64,000 nt of DNA, from NCBI RefSeq assembly GCF_030811715.1, contig NZ_JAUSRH010000004.1:124001-188000 (forward strand). Direction: 5' to 3'. The notes under the pieces are model-generated. The model did no database searches and was not told the origin of the DNA. It saw only the letters and a list, made by a program, of their open reading frames with translations. The translations under genes and the position numbers were made by a program. The DNA is from Sinomonas atrocyanea (lineage in GTDB: Bacteria > Actinomycetota > Actinomycetes > Actinomycetales > Micrococcaceae). This document shows, piece after piece, positions 30,801 to 38,741 of this stretch; the first letter of the stretch is position 1; every line of letters begins with the position of its first letter.

Positions 30801-33641
30801 CTAGGGGATATCAATCCCGTCCGTCGCACCGGACCGGTAGACCGCTGCGAGCTCCGACCTCGAGCCGATGCCCAGCTTCGCGTAGATGCGGGTGAGGTGG
30901 TACTGCACGGTCTTGACGGAGACGAAGAGTTCCCGCGCGGCCTCGCGGTTGCTCCGCCCGGCGGCCACGAGCCGCGCGACGGCCTCCTCCTGGGATGTGA
31001 ACGGCGCGGAGGGCGGGCCGCTCGGGGCGGACTCGTCCGGCTCTCCCGCCGGGCCGGCCGCGCGGATCCGGAATGCCCCGGTGCCGGCGGCCTGGAGCTC
31101 CCGCTCGCAGCGGGCCACGTACACGCTCGCACCGAGGCCCGCGAAGCCGTCGCGTGCCCGGGCGAGCACCGCAGTGGCATCCCTGCGCCTGCCGGCACGG
31201 CGGAGCGTCTGCCCGTAGGCGAAGCGGACGCGGGCCGTGCCCCAGGGGAGCGCCAGGCCCTCGATCGCCGCGAGTGCCTCCTCGAACGTGTGCACGGCCT
31301 CGTCGGTCTGGCCCCGGGCGCCCAGAAGCCGGCCGCGCACGGAGCCCAGGCGCGCCATCGTGCTGCGGTGGCCCGCCGCGGCGGCCGCTTCCTCGAGCGG
31401 GGCCAGGAAGGCATCGGCCGGGTCGAGGTCGCCGACCATCACCAGCGCGTTGGCGTAGACGTCCTGCCACGGCCAGAACCCCGGCTGATCGAGCCCGGAG
31501 GACCGGTCCATCCGGACCACTGGCTCGTAGTCACGCAGCACTCCCGCGTAGTCCCCCACGCTCTCGTGCACCGCCGCAGCCGCCATCGCCGCCGCCACCT
31601 GCATCACCGGGTAGGCTTCCGGACCCACCTGGGCCCGGCCGCTGTGCTCGGCCGCCTCGCCGGCCCGGCCCCGGAGGGCACTGATCTGCGCCACCGTCAG
31701 GTGCAGGAGCGGGGCCACGAGGTCCATGCCCACCGGCCCATTCAAGGCGATGCCTGCATGCGCGGTCGCGAGGGCGTCGTCCCAGCGTCCCGCCGCGAAC
31801 TCGGCCCGGGCGAGCCAGCCGTGCGCCCACAGCGCGATCCTCAGCGAGCCCGGCCGCGGCGCGGGAGGGATCGCTGCGCGCAGCTCGAGCCGCGCGGCGT
31901 CGAGATCGTCCAGGGCGAGTGCGAGCCAGCCCCGGCCGAGGTGGAGGCGCTGGTCGCGGGCGGCGAGGTGCGGAGACGCCGCGAGCTCGTCGTAGGCGCG
32001 CCGGGCCTCGTCACACCGCCCCATCGAGCCGAGGGCAAGGCCCAGCATGGCGCGGGATTCGATGCCGGCGGAGCTGTCCGGTCCGGCGAGGCGCACCGCG
32101 GTCTCGGTCCAGGCGAGCATGCCGCGGCCGTCCCAGTTCCCGAGGGCGTCGAGGACCCTGTACTGGGCGATGCGCGCGGACAGGTCCGCCGGGGAGGCCG
32201 GGGACCGGTGCTCCCACGCGCGGCGAAGCAGCACCCCCGCCCGGCGCGCCTGCCCCCGGTGGATTGCGTAGTAGGCGAGCGCGGCGTCGCGGCCGGGGGT
32301 CTGCGGCAGCGACTCGATCTGCCGGGCCAGCGGGGCGGCGCGCTCGAGGTCACCTGCGGCGACCATCGCCTCGGCCGCCCGCACCAGCCGGTCCTCGCGC
32401 AGTGCCGGGTCGGCATGCAGCCGCGCCGCGGCGACCAGCGCGTCGGCGGCCGCGCCCCAGTCGCCCGCCTCGGCCTCCTCCTCGGCGAGGCGGTCCACGG
32501 TGGCGGCCAGGGCGGCGTCGGGCGTCGGCGCCGCAGCGACCAGGTGACGGACTCTCTCCGCGGTGGTGGGGGCAGTCTCGGCGGCCCGGGCGTGCAGGGC
32601 TGCCGCGCGCAGTGGTCCGAGCCCGTGGTGCACGGCCTCTCGGGCGAGCGCGTCCGGGAAGGTGAGGCGGAGGCCGCCCGCCACCGTGTGGCACTCGAGG
32701 AGCCCAGCGGCCCAGGCCGCGTCCGCCGCCTCGAGCAGCGCGGGGTCGCCGGGCAGGCCGGCCAGCGCCGCCGCGTCCGCGGCGTCCGGGGCGTCGCCGA
32801 GCACGCTCGCCGCCTCGACGAGGGCCCGGGCCTGCGGCGGGAGGGCGGCGAGGGCAGCCGCGGTGCGCGCGGCGACGGAACGGACGACGCCGCGCGGCCC
32901 CTCCGCGGCGAACCGCGCCTCCCCTGCCTCCTCGACCCCGTCGGCGATCGCCTCGAGGGCCAGCTCCGGGACGCCCCCGCTGGCGCGCCAGAGCCCGTTC
33001 AGTGCTCCTGCCGCGAGGTCCAGCCCGTACCGTGCGGCGGCCAGCTCCTTCAGCCCCTCGACGGTGAGCGGTCCGAGGTGCAGCCGCCGTGCGCCCACGG
33101 CCGCGGCGAAGACGGCCGCCGCGCTGCCGGGACGGGTTCCCGCTGGCCCGCACGTGGCCAGGACGGCGACCCCTGACGGGTGGCGGCGGAGCGCGAAGGC
33201 CAGGGCCTCGAGGGACAGGACGTCGGCGTGCTCGAGCGCATCGAGCACCACGAGCACGGGGCCGCGGCCCGCAAGCGCGGCAAGGCGGTCCAGTGCGGCG
33301 CGTCCCGCGGCCAGCCACCCGGGCGGTTCCCCGGCGGCCCAGGAGTCGGCGCCCACGCCGGCGGGGGGCCCGGCCGGGTTCGGCCCGGCCGGGGTTTCCT
33401 CGGGGCCGGGGACGATGCCGAGCTGGGCGAGGAGGCCGCCGTCCAGCGCCTGCTCCCAGGGCGTGGCGGAGGCCCAGAGGATCTCCGCCTCGGGACGGGA
33501 CGCGGCGAACGCCCTGGCGAGGGCCGTCTTGCCGATGCCCGCTGGCCCCTCGACCACGGCGCAGGGGGCAGCGCCCAGGAGGGCGTCCAGCGCGGACAGC
33601 TCCCGGGCGCGCGCAACCACGGCCTCGTGGGGGTTCACCAT
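30801..33641 (-). CDS. benR: LuxR family ATPase regulator (LAL/BenR type)
   Basis: A 946-residue large ATP-binding LuxR regulator. The N-terminal NTPase domain has a Walker A VEGPAGIGKTALARAF (Thr39) and Walker B VLVVLDALEH; the middle ~550 residues are helical repeats of TPR type; the last ~65 residues are a LuxR helix-turn-helix (FTSQEEAVARLVAAGRSNREAARELFVSVKTVQYHLTRIYAKLGI). In C. glutamicum the gene behind benABCD, benR, encodes this type of activator, so the symbol rests on position and architecture. It is 51 bases after benD and has TAGCCT exactly 6 nt before its ATG with no properly spaced Shine-Dalgarno, suggesting an extra leaderless promoter that would maintain activator supply independently of benA transcription. 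Confidence 0.85.
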   Translation of the reverse strand: MVNPHEAVVARARELSALDALLGAAPCAVVEGPAGIGKTALARAFAASRPEAEILWASATPWEQALDGGLLAQLGIVPGPEETPAGPNPAGPPAGVGADSWAAGEPPGWLAAGRAALDRLAALAGRGPVLVVLDALEHADVLSLEALAFALRRHPSGVAVLATCGPAGTRPGSAAAVFAAAVGARRLHLGPLTVEGLKELAAARYGLDLAAGALNGLWRASGGVPELALEAIADGVEEAGEARFAAEGPRGVVRSVAARTAAALAALPPQARALVEAASVLGDAPDAADAAALAGLPGDPALLEAADAAWAAGLLECHTVAGGLRLTFPDALAREAVHHGLGPLRAAALHARAAETAPTTAERVRHLVAAAPTPDAALAATVDRLAEEEAEAGDWGAAADALVAAARLHADPALREDRLVRAAEAMVAAGDLERAAPLARQIESLPQTPGRDAALAYYAIHRGQARRAGVLLRRAWEHRSPASPADLSARIAQYRVLDALGNWDGRGMLAWTETAVRLAGPDSSAGIESRAMLGLALGSMGRCDEARRAYDELAASPHLAARDQRLHLGRGWLALALDDLDAARLELRAAIPPAPRPGSLRIALWAHGWLARAEFAAGRWDDALATAHAGIALNGPVGMDLVAPLLHLTVAQISALRGRAGEAAEHSGRAQVGPEAYPVMQVAAAMAAAAVHESVGDYAGVLRDYEPVVRMDRSSGLDQPGFWPWQDVYANALVMVGDLDPADAFLAPLEEAAAAAGHRSTMARLGSVRGRLLGARGQTDEAVHTFEEALAAIEGLALPWGTARVRFAYGQTLRRAGRRRDATAVLARARDGFAGLGASVYVARCERELQAAGTGAFRIRAAGPAGEPDESAPSGPPSAPFTSQEEAVARLVAAGRSNREAARELFVSVKTVQYHLTRIYAKLGIGSRSELAAVYRSGATDGIDIP

Positions 33642-33647
33642 GCTCCG

Positions 33648-33653
33648 AGGCTA
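33648..33653 (-). promoter_or_regulatory. -10 box of a probable leaderless benR promoter
   Basis: TAGCCT on the minus strand ends 6 nt before the benR ATG (33641). GGAG lies only one base before the ATG, too close to serve as a Shine-Dalgarno. The box sits in the 51-base benD-benR gap. No good -35 was found, so the promoter may be weak. Confidence 0.5.
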
Positions 33654-33692
33654 GCGCCTCCGTCGGCTCGGTGCCGCGGCTTCCCCCTCTGC

Positions 33693-34550
33693 CTAACCCA
33701 GGTCTCCCCCGGCGACGGGCAGGACGGTTCCCGTGATGTAGGAGGCCTCGTCGGAGGCGAGGAAGCAGATCGCGGCGGCCTGTTCGGCGAGGGTCCCGTA
33801 CCGCTTCAGGAGGGACGACTCGACCGTCTGGTCCACGATCTGCTGGTACCACTCCTTCTCCTGCTCGGTACCGGGCAGGGGGCCGCGCTGGACCGCGCGC
33901 GGCGGGGCCTCGGTACCGCCGGGGGCGGTCGCGACGACGCGGACCCCGTGCGGGGCGGCCTCGAGCGCGAGCGCGGTCGTGATGGCGCGCACCCCGCCCT
34001 TGGCCGCGGCGTACGGGACGCGGTTGACGCCGCGGGTGGCCACGGAGGAGACGTTGACGATCGTGCCGGATCCCTGGCCGATGAGGTGGGGCAGGGCGGC
34101 CCGGCACATCCACAGGGTGGGGAACAGGGAGCGCCGCACCTCCTTCTCGATCTCCTCGGGGGTGTAGTGCTCGTACGGCTTGGCCCAGATGGTCCCGCCC
34201 ACGTTGTTCACCACGACGTCGATGCGCCCCGCGGCGGCGACGGCCGCCTCGGTGGCGGCCAGCGCGCCGTCGAACGTCTCGAGGTCCGCGGTGACGGCGT
34301 GCGCCGCGGCGGCAGCGGCGCCGGAGGCCGACCCGCCGGTGCGGATCCCGTCCGCCACGTCGTGGACCAGATCCGCCCGGTCCACGAGGGTGACCTCGCC
34401 GCCCTCCGCCGCGATCCGCTCGGCCACGGCCCGCCCGATGCCCTGTGCCGCACCGGTGACCACCACGGCCTTGCCGGAGAACCGGCCGGGGTGGACGGAC
34501 ACGGCGGCCTCGGCGAGGGTCTCTGGGACTGTGCCCGCTGCGCTGCTCAT
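33693..34550 (-). CDS. benD: 1,6-dihydroxycyclohexa-2,4-diene-1-carboxylate dehydrogenase
   Basis: A 285-residue SDR. VTGAAQGIGRAVAERIAAEG is the NAD-binding motif, NNVGGTIWAKPYEHYTPEEI is typical of BenD/XylL, catalytic Ser lies in NVSSVATRGVNRVPYAAAKGG with the Y-x-x-x-K pair, and SSLLKRYGTLAEQAAAICFLASDEASYITGTVLPVAGGDLG ends the protein. It oxidises the benzoate cis-diol to catechol with loss of CO2. It is longer than most BenD (~260) because of ~20 N-terminal residues and an Ala-rich insertion near residue 75. It overlaps benC by ATGA. Confidence 0.95.
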   Translation of the reverse strand: MSSAAGTVPETLAEAAVSVHPGRFSGKAVVVTGAAQGIGRAVAERIAAEGGEVTLVDRADLVHDVADGIRTGGSASGAAAAAAHAVTADLETFDGALAATEAAVAAAGRIDVVVNNVGGTIWAKPYEHYTPEEIEKEVRRSLFPTLWMCRAALPHLIGQGSGTIVNVSSVATRGVNRVPYAAAKGGVRAITTALALEAAPHGVRVVATAPGGTEAPPRAVQRGPLPGTEQEKEWYQQIVDQTVESSLLKRYGTLAEQAAAICFLASDEASYITGTVLPVAGGDLG

Positions 34551-35617
34551 GCGGCGCCGGCCGCGGCGAGCGCGGGGGCCGGGACGGCGCCCACGGCGAA
34601 CCGCTCGTAGTAGAAGTTCGCCGGCTCGATCCCCTCGCCCTCGAAGTAGCGGCGCACGGCGTCGACCATGGCCGGCGGCCCACAGAGGTACACGTCCACG
34701 TCGCCGTCGTTGAGGTGCTCGGGCAGCAGGTGCTGCGTGACGTAGCCCTTCCGCGGGTGCTGCGACTCCGCGTCGGCCACGATGGTGCTGAACGTGAACC
34801 CCGGGATGGCGGCCGCGTACCGCTCGAGGGCCTCGACCTCGATGAGGTCCTTGTCCCACGTGGCGCCGTAGGCGAGGTGGATCGGGTGCCCGGGGGCTGT
34901 CCCGCCGGCGGCTGCCTGGGCGATCTTCTCGAGCATGGCCAGCTGCGGCGCGATGCCCGTGCCCCCGGCGAGCATGAGCACCGGGCGCTTCACCTCGCGG
35001 AGGAAGAAGCTGCCCTTGGGGCCCTCGAGGACGAGGGTGTCGCCTACCGCTGCCCGTTCCTTGAGGTAGGTGGTCATGGCCCCGTCCGGGGCGGTGCGGA
35101 TCAGGAAGGTGAGCTGCTCGGCGTCGGGGCCGCTGCTGAACGAGTAGCTGCGCTGCTGGTCCGTGCCCGGCACGAGGACGTTCATGTACTGGCCGGGAAG
35201 GTAGGCGAGCTGCTCCCGGTCCTCCACGGAAAGGGTGAGGCCCGCGGTGTTGTCCGCGTACCAGTGGAGCTGATCGATGGTGGCGGTGAAGCGGCCCACG
35301 CCGCTCTTGGCCATCTCCGCGGTGCCGGAGATCCGCAGGACGAGGTCGCTCTCGGGGGTCATCTGGCACGGGAGGCAGTAGCCGGCGACGGCCTCGTCCT
35401 CGGTGAGGGCCTCCTCGATGTAGTCCCCGCCGTCGTAGGAGCCGGACTCGCAGAAGGCCTTGCAGGTGCCGCACGCGCCGTCGCGGCAGTCGAGGGGGAT
35501 GTTGATCCGCGCCCGGTAGGAGGCGTCGGCGACCGTCTGGCCGGGGGTGACGCTGATGAAGCGGGTGACGCCGTCCTCGAAGGAGAGCGCGACGCTGTGC
35601 CCAGTGTTCGCAGTCAT
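34547..35617 (-). CDS. benC: Benzoate 1,2-dioxygenase, electron-transfer (reductase) component
   Basis: A 356-residue reductase with three domains: plant-type [2Fe-2S] ferredoxin (Cys44, Cys49, Cys52 in DCRDGACGTCKAFC, and Cys84 in GYCLPCQM), an FAD domain (GQYMNVLVPGTDQQRSYSFSS with the R-x-Y-S motif) and an NADH domain (LMLAGGTGIAPQLAMLE and a C-terminal VYLCGPPAMVDAVRRYF). It passes electrons from NADH to the BenAB oxygenase. It starts 13 bases after benB and overlaps benD. Confidence 0.97.
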   Translation of the reverse strand: MTANTGHSVALSFEDGVTRFISVTPGQTVADASYRARINIPLDCRDGACGTCKAFCESGSYDGGDYIEEALTEDEAVAGYCLPCQMTPESDLVLRISGTAEMAKSGVGRFTATIDQLHWYADNTAGLTLSVEDREQLAYLPGQYMNVLVPGTDQQRSYSFSSGPDAEQLTFLIRTAPDGAMTTYLKERAAVGDTLVLEGPKGSFFLREVKRPVLMLAGGTGIAPQLAMLEKIAQAAAGGTAPGHPIHLAYGATWDKDLIEVEALERYAAAIPGFTFSTIVADAESQHPRKGYVTQHLLPEHLNDGDVDVYLCGPPAMVDAVRRYFEGEGIEPANFYYERFAVGAVPAPALAAAGAA

Positions 35618-35630
35618 GAGCTGGTCCTTC

Positions 35631-36149
35631 CTAGATGTGGTAGATGTCCACGACGTGGTGGATGTAGTCGTTCTTGAGGACCACCTTCTTCTTGGTGATC
35701 ACCGGCTGCGTGCCGGAGAAGTCGATCGTGTAGAACGAGACCCCGAAGTAGGTGTCCACCGTGTTGTAGCGGTAGTAGAGCGTGAACCAGTTGAAGCGGA
35801 CGTCGACGAGGTCGCCCTCCTGGCGCAGGATCTCGACATTGGTGATGTTGTGGCCGGTGCGCGGGTCGGGGAGGCTCGTGGCGCCCGAGCGCTCGGTCTT
35901 GATGCGGAAGACCCGGTCCTCGAGGCCGCCGCGGTTGGGGTAGTAGATGAGTGAGATCTCGCGCTGCGGGTCCTCGGTGAGCGTGTCGTCGTCGGCCCAC
36001 GCGGGCATCCAGAACTCCGCCTCGGGGTGGTAGCAGTCGACCCAGCGGTCGAACTCGCGGTCGTCGAGGAAGCCGGCCTCGCGGTAGAGGAACTGGCGGA
36101 TGTCCTCGAGCCCGATGGTCCCGGGAACGATCGTGGTCATGAGCGTCAT
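35631..36149 (-). CDS. benB: Benzoate 1,2-dioxygenase, small (beta) subunit
   Basis: A 172-residue ring-hydroxylating dioxygenase beta subunit of the SnoaL/NTF2-like fold. Conserved segments are LYREAGFLDDREFDRWVDCYHPEAEFWMPAW and EISLIYYPNRGGLEDRVFRIKTERS, typical of BenB/XylY. The ATG at 36149 has an AAGGAGA Shine-Dalgarno; a second Met three codons later is less well placed. It forms an alpha3-beta3 enzyme with BenA. It lies 26 bases after benA. Confidence 0.97.
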   Translation of the reverse strand: MTLMTTIVPGTIGLEDIRQFLYREAGFLDDREFDRWVDCYHPEAEFWMPAWADDDTLTEDPQREISLIYYPNRGGLEDRVFRIKTERSGATSLPDPRTGHNITNVEILRQEGDLVDVRFNWFTLYYRYNTVDTYFGVSFYTIDFSGTQPVITKKKVVLKNDYIHHVVDIYHI

Positions 36150-36175
36150 GGGGTTCTCCTTCTGGTGCCTGCAGG

Positions 36176-37525
36176 TCAGCGGGACTCGGCCTCGACGGCG
36201 GCCCGCATGCACTCGCGCCAGTAGCCGTGCTGGATCGGGTACAGGCCTTCGTCCTCGGTCTTCACCCCGCTCGAGATGGGGTTGAGGCCGAGGCCCTTCG
36301 CCGTCTCGTCGGGGCCGGTGATCTGGTGGGCCTGGCCGCGGCTCATGTCGTTCCACGGCGCGGCGGTGGCGAGGTAGGTCTTCTGGCAGGAGCGGAACTC
36401 CTCGAGGTCGTCGGGGGTGGCCATGCCCGTGGCGTTGAAGAAGTCCTCGTACTGGCGGATGCGGTTGGCGCGCGCCTCGGCGGATTCGCCCTTCGGGGCG
36501 ATGCAGTAGATCGTCACCTCGGTCTTGTCCACGGAGATCGGCCGGAAGTGGCGGATCTGCGAGCTGAACTGGTCCATGAGGTAGACGTTCGGATAGAGGC
36601 AGAGGTTGCGGGAGGCGCCGATCATGAACTCCGCGCGCTCGGCGCCGAACCGCTGGCTCCATTCCTCGCGCTTGTCGAAGTTGGGGCGGTCCTCGGGGTT
36701 GCCCCACCACATCCACAGCAGCAGGTGGCCGTGCTCGAACGAGTAGTAGCCCCCGCCCTGCTTGCCCCACGTGCCGGCGTCCATGGCCTTGGTCTCGTTG
36801 GCCGACTCGCCCGTGCCGCGCCGGGCCGTGGTGGCGGCGTAGTTCCAGTGGGTGGCGGAGACGTGATAGCCGTCCGCACCGTTCTCCGCCTGGACCTTCC
36901 AGTTGCCGTCGTACGTGTAGGTGGAGGCGCCGCGGAGCACCTCGAGGCCCTCGGGTGACTGGTCCACGATCAGGTCGATCACCTTGGCGGCCTCGCCGAG
37001 GTGCTCCTCGAGCGGCTTGACGTCCGGGTTGACGCTGCCGAAGAGGAAGCCGCGGTAGCTCTCGAACCGGGCCACCTTGGTCAGGTCGTGCGAGCCCTCC
37101 TTGTTGAACTGCTCAGGGTAGCCGGCGCCCTTGGGGTCCTTGACCTTGAGCAGCTTGCCGTTGTTGGAGAACGTCCAGCCGTGGAACGGGCAGGTGAAGG
37201 TGGTGCGGTTGTCCGTCTTCCGGCGGCACAGCATCGCGCCGCGGTGGCTGCACGCGTTGATGTGGGCGTGCAGCTCGCCGTCCTTGGCGCGGGAGATCAC
37301 GACCGGCTGGCGGCCGATGTAGGTGGTGAAGTAGTCCCCGACCTCGGGGATCTGGCTCTCGTGGGCGAGGTAGACCCAGTTCCCCTCGAAGATGTACTTC
37401 ATCTCGAGCTCGAACAGCTCCTCGTCGGTGAAGATGCTGCGCTTGGCCCGGAAGGTTCCGGTGGACGCGTCCTCGATGAGCGCGTCGGAGAGCTGGGCGC
37501 GGACATGGTCCAGGGTTTCCGTCAT
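36176..37525 (-). CDS. benA: Benzoate 1,2-dioxygenase, large (alpha) subunit
   Basis: A 449-residue Rieske non-haem iron oxygenase. The Rieske ligands are Cys92 and His94 (ACSHRG) and Cys112 and His115 (TCPFHGW); the mononuclear iron histidines are His221 and His226 in [16 protein letters not shown], with the bridging Asp218. It dihydroxylates benzoate at C1 and C2. The start at 37525 has a GGGAGAA Shine-Dalgarno. It is the first gene of the operon benABCD-benR-lysR-catBC. The 250-base gap to the divergent catA must carry the BenR-dependent control elements, but I could not identify a convincing benA promoter or BenR site there. Confidence 0.97.
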   Translation of the reverse strand: MTETLDHVRAQLSDALIEDASTGTFRAKRSIFTDEELFELEMKYIFEGNWVYLAHESQIPEVGDYFTTYIGRQPVVISRAKDGELHAHINACSHRGAMLCRRKTDNRTTFTCPFHGWTFSNNGKLLKVKDPKGAGYPEQFNKEGSHDLTKVARFESYRGFLFGSVNPDVKPLEEHLGEAAKVIDLIVDQSPEGLEVLRGASTYTYDGNWKVQAENGADGYHVSATHWNYAATTARRGTGESANETKAMDAGTWGKQGGGYYSFEHGHLLLWMWWGNPEDRPNFDKREEWSQRFGAERAEFMIGASRNLCLYPNVYLMDQFSSQIRHFRPISVDKTEVTIYCIAPKGESAEARANRIRQYEDFFNATGMATPDDLEEFRSCQKTYLATAAPWNDMSRGQAHQITGPDETAKGLGLNPISSGVKTEDEGLYPIQHGYWRECMRAAVEAESR

Positions 37526-37681
37526 GGTGTTCTCCCTTTGCCTGTGGCTTTCCACGACGTCGACGCCGCGGGCTTGAACGATCCTGTCAACTGGTGGCCT
37601 GGATCACACTGGGGCATTTCCTAGGGTCGGCCAAGGGTGCTTTTGAAACTCCACGGATATCAATTCAATGGAACTAGGTAT

Positions 37682-37711
37682 TTGTGCAGCGGCAATTGCT
37701 CCTCCTAGCGT
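37682..37711 (+). promoter_or_regulatory. Possible catA promoter
   Basis: TTGTGC (37682-37687) and TAGCGT (37706-37711) on the plus strand are 18 bp apart and would start transcription ~58 bases before the catA ATG. It is the best match in the 37526-37775 gap. Nothing else in this gap can be named. Confidence 0.45.
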
Positions 37712-37775
37712 GAAGGGCAATGCGAGCTGCCTGTGCCGCCCGCCACACCCCAGCTGTTCATCGAGGAGGATGACC

Positions 37776-38636
37776 ATGAGCCAGACCCTGAGCGAATTCG
37801 ACGCGAAGGCTGCCGAATCCGGGAACAAGGCCACCGAGCGCTTCAAGTCCAGCGGCAAGCGCGCCGCCCTCGAGGTGCCCAAGGAGCGCGTCTCGCTCCT
37901 GGCCCGCGAGGTCCTCGAGGCGGTGTACGCCACCATCCGCACCCACAAGGTCACCTACGACGAGTACAACGCCCTCAAGGAGTGGCTGATCGGGGTCGGC
38001 GAGGACGGCGAGTGGCCCCTCTTCCTCGACGTGTGGGTCGAGCACGTGGTCGAAGAGGTCGCGACCGAGGACCGCAAGGGCTCGAAGGGCACGATCGAGG
38101 GCCCCTACTACGTCCCCGACTCCCCCGCGCAGCCGACTCCGGCGCGCCTGCCGCGCCGCGAGGACGAGCCGGGCACGGAGCTGACGTGGAGGGGCCAGAT
38201 CCGCGGTCTCGACGGCAGCGGGCTCGCGGGCGGCAAGGTCGAGATCTGGCACGCCGACGGCGCCGGCTTCTACTCCCAGTACGCCCCCGGCCTGCCCGAG
38301 TGGAACCTCCGCGGCACGGTCCTCGCCGACGAGGACGGGAACTTCGAGATCCAGACCATGCGCCCGGCGCCGTACCAGATCCCGACCGACGGCGCGTGCG
38401 GCAAGCTCATCGCGGCAGCCGGCTGGCACGCGTGGCGCCCCGCCCACATCCACGTCAAGGTCTCCGCGCCGGGCCACCAGCAGATCACCGCACAGCTGTA
38501 CTTCCCGGGCGATGCCCACAACGACGACGACATCGCCTCGGCAGTCAAGCCCGAGCTCATCCTCGACCCGAAGCCGGCCGCCGAGGGCGCCGGCGAGGAG
38601 ATGGTCTACGACTTCACCCTCGATCCCGAGGACTGA
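37776..38636 (+). CDS. catA: Catechol 1,2-dioxygenase
   Basis: A 286-residue intradiol dioxygenase that cleaves catechol to cis,cis-muconate. The iron ligands are all present at the family positions: Tyr166 (GFYSQY), Tyr200 (PAPYQIPTDG), His224 and His226 (RPAHIHVKV). Residues 1-~105 form the helical dimerisation 'zipper' domain. I use the ATG at 37776 rather than the one at 37770, because the GAGGAGG Shine-Dalgarno (37763-37769) is 6 bases from the former. It is transcribed away from benA, so the two ends of the benzoate-to-muconate route share one control region. Confidence 0.97.
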   Translation: MSQTLSEFDAKAAESGNKATERFKSSGKRAALEVPKERVSLLAREVLEAVYATIRTHKVTYDEYNALKEWLIGVGEDGEWPLFLDVWVEHVVEEVATEDRKGSKGTIEGPYYVPDSPAQPTPARLPRREDEPGTELTWRGQIRGLDGSGLAGGKVEIWHADGAGFYSQYAPGLPEWNLRGTVLADEDGNFEIQTMRPAPYQIPTDGACGKLIAAAGWHAWRPAHIHVKVSAPGHQQITAQLYFPGDAHNDDDIASAVKPELILDPKPAAEGAGEEMVYDFTLDPED

Positions 38637-38741
38637 GCCCGCGGCGACCTCTGGGTGCCCCGTCCTGCGCGCTGCGCCGGGCGGGGCACCATGGTCTGTG
38701 GCCTCTGGCCCCGCAACGTCCCCGCGCGGTCTACTGCGGAG

